This document shows positions 7,907-16,037 of a DNA stretch of 32,484 nucleotides, piece after piece. The position numbers were made by a program, and so were the translations under genes. How positions within the stretch are numbered: position 1 is the first letter of the stretch; every line of letters starts with the position of its first letter. Below the pieces are notes generated by a model that saw only the letters and a program-made list of their open reading frames with translations, did no database searches and was not told where the DNA came from. The stretch is taken from positions 1 to 32,484 of the forward strand of contig JAZQHO010000245.1 in assembly GCA_045540635.1 (NCBI GenBank). The letters are read 5' to 3'. Source of the stretch: Limiplasma sp045540635. Lineage in GTDB: Bacteria; Bacillota; Clostridia; Christensenellales; Aristaeellaceae.

Positions 7907-9127
7907 TCAGTCCTTGATACCGGAGCTTGCCATGGTTTCGAGAATCTGGCTCTGGCTCAGAACGAAGATGATGATGGGAACCGCCATTACAACAACGGTA
8001 ACGGCTGCAGCCTGACCGGTACGGGCGATACCGCCGGCCTGGATCTGCTGCAGTGCGTAAACCAGCGTTTTCTTGGCCTCGGAGTAGATAACGGTGGCAG
8101 CGGAGTTGTTCCACAGGCTCTGCACAGAGAAGATGATAACGGTCAGCCAAGCGGGCTTAACGTTAGGCATAACAATGTTCCAGAAGATGCGGAACTCGCC
8201 GGCGCCGTCGATGTGAGCGGCCTCGATGAGAGCGGTGGGCAGGCCTTCCATAAACTGCTTCATCATAAACAGACCGATGGGGGCTGCGAATGCGGGCAGC
8301 AGCAGCGCCCAGTAGGTGTCGATGATGCCGATCTTGCTCATGATCACGTAGTTGGGGATGCCCGTTACGTAACCGGAGAACATCAGAGCGGTAACAACGA
8401 TGCTAAAGAAGGTGCGGCCGCCGGGGAAGTCGTACTTGGCCAGAACGAACGCCGCCATGGAGGCGATGATCAGGTGGCCGAAGGTACCGGCGAAGGTGAT
8501 GAACACCGTGTTGGTCAGGTAGCGGCTGAAGGGCACCCAGCTCTGACCCATCGTTACCAGCAGGTCGGAGAAGTTGTCCAGCGTGGGGTGCTGAGGCAGG
8601 ACTGTGGGCGGGAAGCGGAACAATTCGTCCAGCGGCTTCAGCGCGGAGCCAACAGCGAAGATGAGGGGGAAGGCCATCAGCAGACCAACGAGGGCCAGCA
8701 TGATGTAGATGCCGATGTCGCCGCCGATGGAGCGGTTGGGGTGGCGGCGCTTGATGACGTGCTTCTTGACTTTCTGCACCTTTTCGCCGCGGAGCTCGGC
8801 CAGACGGCGCAGCTCTTCGGCGCGGCTGTAGGTCTGCAGGGGCTTGTTGAGCCAGAATTTATCGATGTTGTTGTACACCTTCTGGCCTTCCACCAACAGG
8901 AAGCTGTATTCGCTGTCATCCTTCGTCTTGATGGTGACAGTGCTGGACAGTCCGCCATGGCGGATGTTGTTCATGCTCTTGATGTTGGTGTAGGGAATGG
9001 TGAGTACCGCCTCGCCCTTCTTGGAGCAGAATACGGCCTGAGTCTCGTCGGAAAGCAGGTAACCCTTAACTTTTTTCTTGTTAAGCGTTGCGGTACCGTT
9101 GGATTTGATCTTATTGAATTCGCTCAT
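7907..9127 (-). CDS. Carbohydrate ABC transporter permease (MalG type) with N-terminal GRAM/PH-like domain
   Basis: A 406-residue permease, over 100 residues longer than a usual MalG-type subunit. Residues about 10-92 resemble a GRAM/bacterial PH domain: short strands (KKKVKGYLLSD, GEAVLTIPYTNIKSM, STVTIKTKDDSEYSFLL) and a final helix (YNNIDKFW). A charged helical linker (about 100-130) leads to the six-helix permease. The EAA loop is at 302-325 (EAAHIDGAGEFRIFWNIVMP). The ATG at 9127 comes one base after the stop of the MalF-type gene, with AAAAGGTAGG as ribosome site. A cytoplasmic GRAM domain on a sugar permease suggests lipid or protein contacts that localise or gate it; this is inference. 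Confidence 0.92.
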   Translation of the reverse strand: MSEFNKIKSNGTATLNKKKVKGYLLSDETQAVFCSKKGEAVLTIPYTNIKSMNNIRHGGLSSTVTIKTKDDSEYSFLLVEGQKVYNNIDKFWLNKPLQTYSRAEELRRLAELRGEKVQKVKKHVIKRRHPNRSIGGDIGIYIMLALVGLLMAFPLIFAVGSALKPLDELFRFPPTVLPQHPTLDNFSDLLVTMGQSWVPFSRYLTNTVFITFAGTFGHLIIASMAAFVLAKYDFPGGRTFFSIVVTALMFSGYVTGIPNYVIMSKIGIIDTYWALLLPAFAAPIGLFMMKQFMEGLPTALIEAAHIDGAGEFRIFWNIVMPNVKPAWLTVIIFSVQSLWNNSAATVIYSEAKKTLVYALQQIQAGGIARTGQAAAVTVVVMAVPIIIFVLSQSQILETMASSGIKD

Positions 9128-9128
9128 A

Positions 9129-10082
9129 TCAGGTACCTACCTTTTCCAGTGCGGCAGAAATGACTTTCTTGCACAGAATCATAACCAGGAACAGCAGCGT
9201 GGCGATGGCGGAAGCGTAACCCATCTCGAAGCGGCTGAAGCCGTAGTCGAACAAGTGGGTAACGATCGTACGGGCCGCGTAGTCGGTGGAGGGGAAGCCT
9301 GCCAGCGCACGGGGCACGTCGCACACGTTGAAGGCGGAGGTGATGCTCATAACAGCACCGAACAGCAGCATGGGCTTCATGCTGGGCAGGGTGATGTAGT
9401 AGAGCTCCTGCCAGCGGTTGCGGATACCATCCACATAACCGGCTTCGTACATGCTCTTATCGATGCCCTGGAAACCGGCAACAAAGCTGAGGAAGCCGGT
9501 ACCCATGCTCATCCACAGAATAACGATGATCAGCACGGGCATGATGTAGCGGGGGTCGGTGAGCCACAGCAGAGGCGCATCGATGAAGCCGAAGTTGAGC
9601 AGCAGGGAGTTCAGGTAGCCGTAAGCGTCGCCACGGAAGATGATGGAGAAGATGGAGTACGCGTTACCGGCAATACTGGGAGCGTAGAACACAACAACCG
9701 CGACGGCACGCAGCCACTTGGGCAGCTCGTTGATGAACCATGCGAACATAAACGAGAGGATGTAGCCCACGGGGCCGGTGATGACTGCGATAACGAAGGT
9801 GTTCTTTACCGAGGTAAGGAATACCTCGTCCTGCAGGATCAGGTTGATGTAGTTCTGCAGACCCACAAAGCGTGCGGGCTCCAGAATGTTGTAGTAGGTA
9901 AAGCCGTAGAAAATGGAGGTACAGATGGGGAGAATGAAGAACGTGAAGAACAGCAGGGCATAGGGTGCAAGGAACAGGTAGCACACCTTCATGCGCTTGG
10001 CCTTGTTGATGCCGTAACTGAGCTTCTCAGACTTCATCGTGAGGTACCGCTTGGCGAAGGAACCAGTCTGTACTTGATTCAT
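9129..10082 (-). CDS. Carbohydrate ABC transporter permease, MalF type
   Basis: A 317-residue permease. After about 33 basic soluble residues, membrane segments begin at VCYLFLAPYALLFFTFF. The EAA loop is at residues 213-237 (EAGYVDGIRNRWQELYYITLP). The ATG at 10082 follows GAGGAGG and overlaps the stop of the upstream binding-protein gene as ATGA. It forms the first permease pair of the operon with the GRAM-permease. The large binding protein encoded just upstream is the likely substrate donor. Confidence 0.95.
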   Translation of the reverse strand: MNQVQTGSFAKRYLTMKSEKLSYGINKAKRMKVCYLFLAPYALLFFTFFILPICTSIFYGFTYYNILEPARFVGLQNYINLILQDEVFLTSVKNTFVIAVITGPVGYILSFMFAWFINELPKWLRAVAVVVFYAPSIAGNAYSIFSIIFRGDAYGYLNSLLLNFGFIDAPLLWLTDPRYIMPVLIIVILWMSMGTGFLSFVAGFQGIDKSMYEAGYVDGIRNRWQELYYITLPSMKPMLLFGAVMSITSAFNVCDVPRALAGFPSTDYAARTIVTHLFDYGFSRFEMGYASAIATLLFLVMILCKKVISAALEKVGT

Positions 10083-13015
10083 TTCGTTACCTCCTCTCCG
10101 TCAATCGGCAGACCGAATTCGCGCCGCTTGATCTTGATTTCTTCATTAATAGTGCGGGTGTAGGTGAGCAGCGTCTCGCGAGGATCGTCCTTGTCGTTGA
10201 TTACCTTGCGGATGGCGTTGGTCATGTGACGGGTGGTGGAGTAGCCGCCGGCGATCTCGGGGAAGCCGCGGGCCCACTTCTGCTGCTCCTTGAGCACAGC
10301 CAGCTGATCGGCAGACCAGGCCAGCTGTTCCAGCGCCTCGGTGTTGGCGGTGGTGTAGCGGGCAGAGGAGCCAAGGATGCTCTCCATCTCGCGGCCGAAG
10401 CGTACCTGAGAATCGGCGGAGACCCACCACTTCATGAACTCCCAGGCGTTCCGCTTCATGTTCTCGTCGTCGGTGGCGACCATCATGCAGCAGGCGCCGT
10501 TGGCGTGCACGGAGCGGTCGATGGTACCGTCATCCTTGAGGGTGCCGGGGTAGAGGGTGAAGTCCCACAGACCGCGGATCTCAGGAGCGGAAACCGTCAG
10601 GGTGTTGTACAGGGTGTACTGGCCTACGCCCACGGGCATCTCGCCGGAACGGAAGCGGCTCACAAAGTCGAATACGGTGGGCAGACCGTAGTCGTTGTAG
10701 AGGCTGGTGTAGAACTTAAAGGCGGCAACACCGGCTTCGCTGTCGATGACGGTGCGCTGCTTGTCGGGGCTGTAGATAGCGCCGCCATTCTGGTAGATGA
10801 GGGCATTGAAGCCGGACATATCAACGTTGCTGATATCCGGGAAGGGAACGCCCACAGACATGTTGTTGCCCTGAATGGTGGGCAGCATGGCGATGATGTC
10901 GTCCCAGGTCTGGGGCACTTCAAGGCCAAGCTCCTCCAGAACGTCGGTGCGGTAGAACAGCACGGAGAAGATCTGGGTCTCGGGCAGGGCGTATACGCCG
11001 GCGTGGTTGCCGTTGTCGTAGGTAAGGGGCTCAATTGCGCTGGCATAGAAGGGCTTGATGACCTCTTCAAAGTCTTCGAACTGAGTCAGATCCTCAACGG
11101 CGTTACGCATGGCGTAGTTAACGGCGAACCAGCCGTCAACGGTCAGGATCACGTCGGGGCCGTTGCCTGCCATAACTGCGTTCAGAATAGCATCGGCTGC
11201 GACCAGCTTAACGTTCACCTTGATGCCGCTGGCAGGTGTGAAGCTGTCGTCCACCATGGTTTTGAGCACGGTGCTCTGGTCGCGGCCGGCTACCAGCCAG
11301 ACTTCGATCAGATCGTCGGCATTCTTGTCGTACACATCGCCCAGTGCGTTGTAGTCTACAAAATAGGAAGCAACGCAGGCGCGGATCTCGTGGCTCATGC
11401 GGGCGAGGAAGCCGTCGTTATACTTGGGCAGCTTGGCGTTCTCGCCGCTGATGATCACAAGGTCAACATCCAGCTTGGTCTCGGCCATGTTCTGCATGGC
11501 AGTACCCAGACTGGTGATGTTGTCCTTGAAATTGGAGAAGGACTGGGTGATGCGCTCATTGCGCTCCACGAACTGCTCCAGCTGTACAGCCAGCGTCTGG
11601 GCAACAGCAACGCGGTCGCTCTTCTGGCCGGTCAGCAGAACGGTGTCATCCACCAGCTTATACAGACGCTTGGATTCCAGCTCCATGGCTTCGATCACTT
11701 CGGGGTAAACCTTGGCAAGGTTGTAATCACGGAAGCGGTCGGGGCTAACGCCGGTCAGCACCAGCACCTTGCGGTAGATCTGGTTGAGGCGGAAGATGCT
11801 GCTTTCCATATCCTTCAGGATGGTACCCATGGCACCCAGCGTGGCCTCAAGGCGCACGGTGTGGGAACCGGCAGTCAGATAGAAACGGTAGGGCTCGCCG
11901 TTCTCATCAGACAGGGTATGCATCTTCCATGCGGTGTCGTATGCAAAGGAAAGAGCGGAAACGCCTTCGAAGGGGATCTCGCCGTCGATGTACAGGGAGC
12001 GGCAGGAAAGAGCGCCGCGCTGATAGCTCTGGCGAGCCTTGATGGTAATATTGTAGTAACCATCCTCAGGCACTTCGAAGTCCCACTGCACCCACTGACC
12101 GGAGGTGTTCCACGGATCGCCGCCGATGTAGTTGAGCACGGTCTTGCTCACATCATAGGGCTCCGTTACAGGAGACGCGTGGTCGTAGCGGGGGTAGAGG
12201 GAGGGGGAAGAGCGCAGGTCGGCTGCTTCGCCCTGCAGTGTAACGGACCAATTCTTGGCCTCTTCGCTCATTTCCACCTGAGGCTGCGCAGCCGCATAGG
12301 CGGCGTAGTCCGGATGATCCTGCACAGGCACCAGCTTGATGGCGCGCAGGATGACGGGCTCGTTGACAGCCTTCAGAGAAAGGGTGTTCTCGCCCGCCTG
12401 GAAATAGAACTGGTAGGGCTCGGTGGTGTAGCCCATGTCATCACGGCAATAGGCCTGCTGCCACTCGTAGCGCTCGATCTGAGAGGGACGGATGTGGTTG
12501 CCCTGATTGTCCTTGCGGAAGGAGCCATCCTCTGCAAAGTCGGCAGGGTCATCCGTCCAGAGGCGCGAAAAGCGCAGTGTCGCCGCACCGGAGAACGGAA
12601 GCTCTCCGTTGATGTACACTGCACGTTCGATATCCACGCCGCGGGATTCTACAGTTTTGTAATCCAGAAGGATGTTGTACATGCCTTCTTCCGGCACCGT
12701 TACCTTCCAGGTGGTAACATTGGTGTCGGCGGTGTAGACGCAGTCTGCGCCGTCCACCTGCTGAGCTTCGCCATCGCCTTCGAAGGCGGTCAGGTCCAGC
12801 TCGATGGTCTCTGCGCCGGTGCCTGCGTCTGCATGTGCAGCCAGGTAGCCGTCGTAGGTGTCATCGCGTCCAATGCCTTCTACGTCGGTGCTCAGATCCA
12901 CGCCTGCATACTTGGCCTGGAAAGTGGTCGCACCCGGAGAAAGCAAAAGAAGCCCAGCAATGACAACTACTGCGCAAATGATGCCGATCAGTACGCCCCG
13001 TGTTTTTTTACCCAT
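10079..13015 (-). CDS. Large membrane-anchored solute-binding protein with two CBM-like domains
   Basis: A 978-residue surface protein and the first gene of the operon. I place the start at the ATG at 13015 (MGKKTRGVL), with GGGAGAG upstream; a TTG nine codons earlier has no ribosome site. One hydrophobic helix (about residues 8-26) anchors it, with no lipobox. Two similar beta-sandwich domains follow (about 50-240 and 260-420); both contain VPE(D/E)GxYNI, a YINGELPF/YIDGEIPF strand and a YxFY(F/L)xAG strand, as in carbohydrate-binding modules. A helical region (about 425-560) leads to a family 1 solute-binding fold to the end (GPDVILTVDGWFAVNYAM, VLFYRTDVLEELGLEVPQTWDDI). It probably captures polymeric or oligomeric glycan outside the cell and passes it to the adjacent permeases. 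Confidence 0.92.
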   Translation of the reverse strand: MGKKTRGVLIGIICAVVVIAGLLLLSPGATTFQAKYAGVDLSTDVEGIGRDDTYDGYLAAHADAGTGAETIELDLTAFEGDGEAQQVDGADCVYTADTNVTTWKVTVPEEGMYNILLDYKTVESRGVDIERAVYINGELPFSGAATLRFSRLWTDDPADFAEDGSFRKDNQGNHIRPSQIERYEWQQAYCRDDMGYTTEPYQFYFQAGENTLSLKAVNEPVILRAIKLVPVQDHPDYAAYAAAQPQVEMSEEAKNWSVTLQGEAADLRSSPSLYPRYDHASPVTEPYDVSKTVLNYIGGDPWNTSGQWVQWDFEVPEDGYYNITIKARQSYQRGALSCRSLYIDGEIPFEGVSALSFAYDTAWKMHTLSDENGEPYRFYLTAGSHTVRLEATLGAMGTILKDMESSIFRLNQIYRKVLVLTGVSPDRFRDYNLAKVYPEVIEAMELESKRLYKLVDDTVLLTGQKSDRVAVAQTLAVQLEQFVERNERITQSFSNFKDNITSLGTAMQNMAETKLDVDLVIISGENAKLPKYNDGFLARMSHEIRACVASYFVDYNALGDVYDKNADDLIEVWLVAGRDQSTVLKTMVDDSFTPASGIKVNVKLVAADAILNAVMAGNGPDVILTVDGWFAVNYAMRNAVEDLTQFEDFEEVIKPFYASAIEPLTYDNGNHAGVYALPETQIFSVLFYRTDVLEELGLEVPQTWDDIIAMLPTIQGNNMSVGVPFPDISNVDMSGFNALIYQNGGAIYSPDKQRTVIDSEAGVAAFKFYTSLYNDYGLPTVFDFVSRFRSGEMPVGVGQYTLYNTLTVSAPEIRGLWDFTLYPGTLKDDGTIDRSVHANGACCMMVATDDENMKRNAWEFMKWWVSADSQVRFGREMESILGSSARYTTANTEALEQLAWSADQLAVLKEQQKWARGFPEIAGGYSTTRHMTNAIRKVINDKDDPRETLLTYTRTINEEIKIKRREFGLPIDGEEVTK

Positions 13016-13072
13016 GAAGCATTCTCTCCCGGTTTGCCGCAACGAGATACGGCATTTTTTGACTCTTTTTTA

Positions 13073-13086
13073 CCGCTTTGCAACGG
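13073..13086. promoter_or_regulatory. Putative downstream operator (second copy of a 14-bp dyad)
   Basis: CCGCTTTGCAACGG is a near-palindrome around TTGC. It closely matches the site at 13152-13165 (shared core TTTGCAACG). It lies in the leader of the uptake operon, 79 bp downstream of the first copy, a spacing compatible with looping by a dimeric or tetrameric regulator. The regulator is not identified. Confidence 0.4.
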
Positions 13087-13151
13087 AAAAAAAGATTGCA
13101 AAAAACGAAGGATCAGTAAAGTTCAGGTATGATCTTTACCAATTCAGACAT

Positions 13152-13165
13152 TCGTTTTGCAACGA
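13152..13165. promoter_or_regulatory. Putative operator at the transcription start of the uptake operon
   Basis: TCGTTTTGCAACGA has perfect 5-bp inverted arms (TCGTT/AACGA) around TTGC. With the -10 box at 13174-13179 the predicted start is near 13167, so this site covers about +2 to +15, a classic repressor position. The related copy at 13073-13086 supports a real regulatory motif. Confidence 0.5.
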
Positions 13166-13173
13166 TATTATGA

Positions 13174-13202
13174 ATTATACCTATTCTTTATTTCTCTGTC
13201 AA
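13174..13202 (-). promoter_or_regulatory. Consensus sigma-A promoter of the glycan-uptake operon
   Basis: On the minus strand a perfect TTGACA (13197-13202), a 17-bp spacer and a perfect TATAAT (13174-13179) precede the large binding-protein gene. The leader is about 150 nt long. Such a strong promoter normally needs repression, and a 14-bp dyad lies at the predicted start site. Confidence 0.85.
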
Positions 13203-13515
13203 CCATAACAGATTTGTGTAAATCCCAATACAAACGGCAGTTTTTATCGTATATATTGTCGCTTTTCTTTACATTACCTTACAATTTAGCTAAACCATTT
13301 TGCAGTTATAAAAATTCATAATAAAAATTTCATATTTTCGGAAACAAAAAGAAAGCATTTGCGCTTGCAAACGGCTTTGTGCAAGCGTTTGAACAGTTAT
13401 TACCAAACCTGATGCATGTGCGTCCAGAGGTGAATAACATATCACATACATCGCATGTATTCAATTTTTGTGATACAATTTACTCATTTCTTGCGAAAAA
13501 TGTCCGTGTGATTAC
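13203..13515. other. AT-rich divergent intergenic region, no gene seen
   Basis: About 310 bp between the operon promoter and the araC promoter, much richer in A and T than the genes on either side. No plausible ORF is present. It holds the inverted repeat at 13362-13387 and further TTGCAA/TTTGC-type words, so it is probably the binding region for the AraC protein and perhaps a second regulator. Confidence 0.6.
13362..13387. repeat. Inverted repeat in the divergent regulatory region
   Basis: CGCTTGCA (13362-13369) and TGCAAGCG (13380-13387) are perfect 8-bp inverted arms with a 10-bp gap. The arm TGCAAGCG resembles a LacI/GalR-family half-site, but here the halves face away from each other. 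It could bind the neighbouring AraC regulator or a LacI-type protein; the sequence does not decide. Confidence 0.45.
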
Positions 13516-13545
13516 TTGCCTGCTACTGGGATTGCATGTTAAAAT
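13516..13545 (+). promoter_or_regulatory. Probable promoter of the araC-type regulator
   Basis: TTGCCT (13516-13521), an 18-bp spacer and TAAAAT (13540-13545) preceded by an extended -10 TG. The predicted start is about 55 nt before the ATG at 13606. The match is moderate. An alternative TACAAT at 13474-13479 lacks a good -35 box. Confidence 0.5.
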
Positions 13546-13605
13546 GACTTGAAATTCATGTAGAACGGTTTTTTTCAGGCTATTTCACCCGCAGGAGGTA
13601 TGCAA

Positions 13606-14526
13606 ATGAAACGACAAAATTTGATCACTTCCAAAGAGCGCAGCATGTTTGAATCCGGCTACCGGGTCATGCACGGCTCTCAGGAGTTCGTTACCTTCTG
13701 GGACGATATGAGCCTGCGTGTGTGGTATGAGACAGTACCGGACTACTATAGCGAGCATTTCCACGCTTCGGTGGAAGTGGTATTGCCCCACGAGGGCGAG
13801 TGCCACTGCATCGTAGATGGCGTTACCTACCACGTAAAGAGCACAGAGGTACTGTTCGTACCAGCAGACAAGCCGCATTCCCTCAGCATGCCCAAGGATA
13901 GCATCCGGAATCTGATCCTTTTCGACCCCTCCTGTCTTTTGAGCATCCGAGGGGTATCTTCCATCCGACCTATGCTGGAGGATGTGATCTATCTAAAAGA
14001 AGAAAACCCTATCTGCGGTCAGGTGCGCGCCATGCTGTTTGAAATGATGGTGGATTACTATGCCCATAAGCCGCTGAGCAACCTTACCTGCTATGCCCAG
14101 CTGATGCAGATCTATGTGCTGTTGGGGCAGCAGTATCTGAGCGAGCATACCCCCAAAGAGGATGCTGCCCTGGGACGGGAGGAAAATAATCGGGTCATCA
14201 TCAACCGCATCGTGGAATATGTGGAAAATAACTATACTGAGGATATTACGCTGGATAGCATGGCTGAGATGGCGGGCTTTTCCAAATGTTATTTCTCCCG
14301 TGTGTTCAGCAAGCAGACAGGTGTGGGGTTTTCTCGTTTTCTGCTCCGCAAGCGCATTTCGGTGGCGGCGCACCTTCTGTCCACCACGCAGCTTTCCATC
14401 GTACAGGTATCTGCTCAGTCCGGTTTCAGCAGCCTGTCCACCTTCAACCGTACCTTTAAAGAGATGCATGGCTGTTCTCCCAGCGAATACCGGGCGCTCT
14501 ATGCGCTGGGACAGTTTGGCGAATAA
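13606..14526 (+). CDS. AraC family transcriptional regulator
   Basis: A 306-residue regulator. The start is the ATG at 13606, six bases after AGGAGGT; the ATG at 13600 would abut the ribosome site. The N-terminal half is a cupin-like ligand-binding domain (EHFHASVEVVLPHEGECHC and EVLFVPADKPHSL). The C-terminal ~100 residues are two AraC helix-turn-helix motifs (DSMAEMAGFSKCYFSRVFSK, then VSAQSGFSSLSTFNRTFKEM with the family hallmark end SPSEYR). It is divergent from the uptake operon and lies just before the GH10 gene, so it probably activates both in response to an imported sugar. The effector is unknown. Confidence 0.95.
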   Translation: MKRQNLITSKERSMFESGYRVMHGSQEFVTFWDDMSLRVWYETVPDYYSEHFHASVEVVLPHEGECHCIVDGVTYHVKSTEVLFVPADKPHSLSMPKDSIRNLILFDPSCLLSIRGVSSIRPMLEDVIYLKEENPICGQVRAMLFEMMVDYYAHKPLSNLTCYAQLMQIYVLLGQQYLSEHTPKEDAALGREENNRVIINRIVEYVENNYTEDITLDSMAEMAGFSKCYFSRVFSKQTGVGFSRFLLRKRISVAAHLLSTTQLSIVQVSAQSGFSSLSTFNRTFKEMHGCSPSEYRALYALGQFGE

Positions 14527-14653
14527 TCGGTGCTCCGCGGTATCTCTTCCAATTAAACATACTCGTTCCGGGCTCTTGCCGAACACGGTGCCTCTGCATT
14601 CATCAGTTGATGTGGAGGCATCGTTCATTTCTTGCCGAGATACGGTTTTGCTC

Positions 14654-14682
14654 TTGCGCTTTCTGTTGAGCAATGCTAATAT
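14654..14682 (+). promoter_or_regulatory. Probable promoter of the GH10 gene
   Basis: TTGCGC (14654-14659), a 17-bp spacer and TAATAT (14677-14682), about 39 bases before the ATG at 14721. The -35 match is partial, which fits an activator-dependent promoter. No clear terminator separates it from the araC gene. Confidence 0.5.
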
Positions 14683-14720
14683 ACAACTAACATCAATTGC
14701 ATACAACAGGAGGTATTCCC

Positions 14721-15944
14721 ATGTCCAAGTACGCCCATCGTATGTCCGATTGTACCCTGACGCTGAAGGATGCCGCGGGTCGCCCTATGCCCGGCCGAAA
14801 AGTGCAGGTGGAGCTTGCCAGCCATGAGTTTCTGTTCGGCTGCGGCTGCTTCTGGCTGCAGGAACTGTTGGATCCCGCCACTCCTGCTCCGCTGAAGGAA
14901 AAATACGAAAAGTATTGGGAGACCTGGAAGGAAGTATTCAACTACGCCACGCTGCCCTTCTATCAGGGTCGCTATGAGCCCCGCGAGGGCATCACCCGGG
15001 AGGAGACCACCCTTCGCTCCGCTAAGTATCTGAAGGAGCGCGGCTTCACGGTAAAGGGTCATCCCCTCTGCTGGCACACCGCCTCTGCGCTCTGGCTGCT
15101 GGAGAAGGATAACAAGGCCGTGCTGGAAAACCAGCTGAGCCGCATCCGTCGTGAGATCGGCGCTTTCCACGAGTACATCACCCTGTGGGATGTGATCAAC
15201 GAAGTGGTCATCATGCCCATCTTTGAAAAGCAGGAGAATGCCATCACACGGCTGTGTCAGGAGATGGGACGGGTGCCGCTGGTGAAGGCCGTATTCGACA
15301 TGGCCCGTCAGATGGATCCCAATGCCACGCTGCTGCTCAACGACTTCAACACCAGCGAGAACTATCGCCAGCTGATCGAGGACTGCCTTGCCGCAGGCGT
15401 GCCCATCGATGTGATCGGCATCCAGTCCCATCAGCATCAGGGCTTCTGGGGCATGGAGAAGCTGGAGGAGGTGCTGGCCCGCTTTGAGAAGTTCGGCAAG
15501 CCCATGCACTTTACGGAGAACACTTTCGTTTCCGGCGATCTGATGCCCCCGCATATCGTGGATCTCAACGACTGGCAGGTGCCCGAATGGCCCACCACCC
15601 CCGAAGGGGAAGATCGTCAGGCGCAGGATGTGCTTACCATGGTGGATCGTCTCTTTGCCCATCCGCAGGTGGAAGCCTTTACCAACTGGGACTTTGAAGA
15701 TGGCGCATGGCTTGGCGCTCCCTCTGGTCTCGTGCGCAAGGACGGCACCGTAAAGCCCGCCTACGAAGCGCTCAAGCAGCGTGTGCGCAAGGATTGGCAC
15801 ACCAGCCTTACCTTGATGACCGATGAGAATGGTCAATGCCGGGTAGAGGGCTTCCGTGGCCGGTACGATCTTTGCTGCGACGGCTTGAAGGCCTCCTTTA
15901 CCCTCAACAAGACCGAGAAGGAGCAGACCATCCTGCTGGGTTGA
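14721..15944 (+). CDS. Cytoplasmic GH10 endo-1,4-beta-xylanase
   Basis: A 407-residue glycoside hydrolase of family 10, acting on beta-1,4-xylan or xylo-oligosaccharides. The start is the ATG at 14721, preceded by AGGAGG. GH10 landmarks are present: GHPLCWH (113-119), WDVINE with acid/base E161, IQSHQH (about 234-239), FTEN with nucleophile E266, and NWDFEDGAW (322-330). There is no signal peptide, so it should cut imported oligosaccharides inside the cell. Short beta-rich flanks occur at both ends (about 10-40 and 360-407), beyond the usual barrel. Its place after the araC gene and opposite the uptake operon gives the best clue to the transported substrate. Confidence 0.95.
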   Translation: MSKYAHRMSDCTLTLKDAAGRPMPGRKVQVELASHEFLFGCGCFWLQELLDPATPAPLKEKYEKYWETWKEVFNYATLPFYQGRYEPREGITREETTLRSAKYLKERGFTVKGHPLCWHTASALWLLEKDNKAVLENQLSRIRREIGAFHEYITLWDVINEVVIMPIFEKQENAITRLCQEMGRVPLVKAVFDMARQMDPNATLLLNDFNTSENYRQLIEDCLAAGVPIDVIGIQSHQHQGFWGMEKLEEVLARFEKFGKPMHFTENTFVSGDLMPPHIVDLNDWQVPEWPTTPEGEDRQAQDVLTMVDRLFAHPQVEAFTNWDFEDGAWLGAPSGLVRKDGTVKPAYEALKQRVRKDWHTSLTLMTDENGQCRVEGFRGRYDLCCDGLKASFTLNKTEKEQTILLG

Positions 15945-15958
15945 GCTCTCCAGCAAGC

Positions 15959-15994
15959 GCCGGAGCTGAAAAAAGGCATACTGCTCCGGCTTTT
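15959..15994 (+). terminator. Rho-independent terminator after the GH10 gene
   Basis: A perfect 8-bp stem GCCGGAGC/GCTCCGGC (15959-15966 and 15983-15990) with a 16-base loop, followed by TTTT. It ends the GH10 transcript 15 bases after the stop codon. Confidence 0.75.
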
Positions 15995-16037
15995 ACCATA
16001 GGCTGGAACGATATCCCCGAAACAAGGAGGAGAAACC

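Noticed and set aside
6007..9163. Overlapping 624- and 451-residue plus-strand ORFs
   Set aside because: Both are antisense to well-supported NHL, YIP1 and permease genes and arise from GC-biased third positions.
1..13015. ABC transporter ATPase within the uptake operon
   Set aside because: No Walker A or LSGGQ-type signature was found on either strand; the importers must use an ATPase encoded elsewhere.
10226..13132. 968-residue plus-strand ORF
   Set aside because: Mirror frame of the large binding protein; composition is unlike a folded protein and no family motif is visible.
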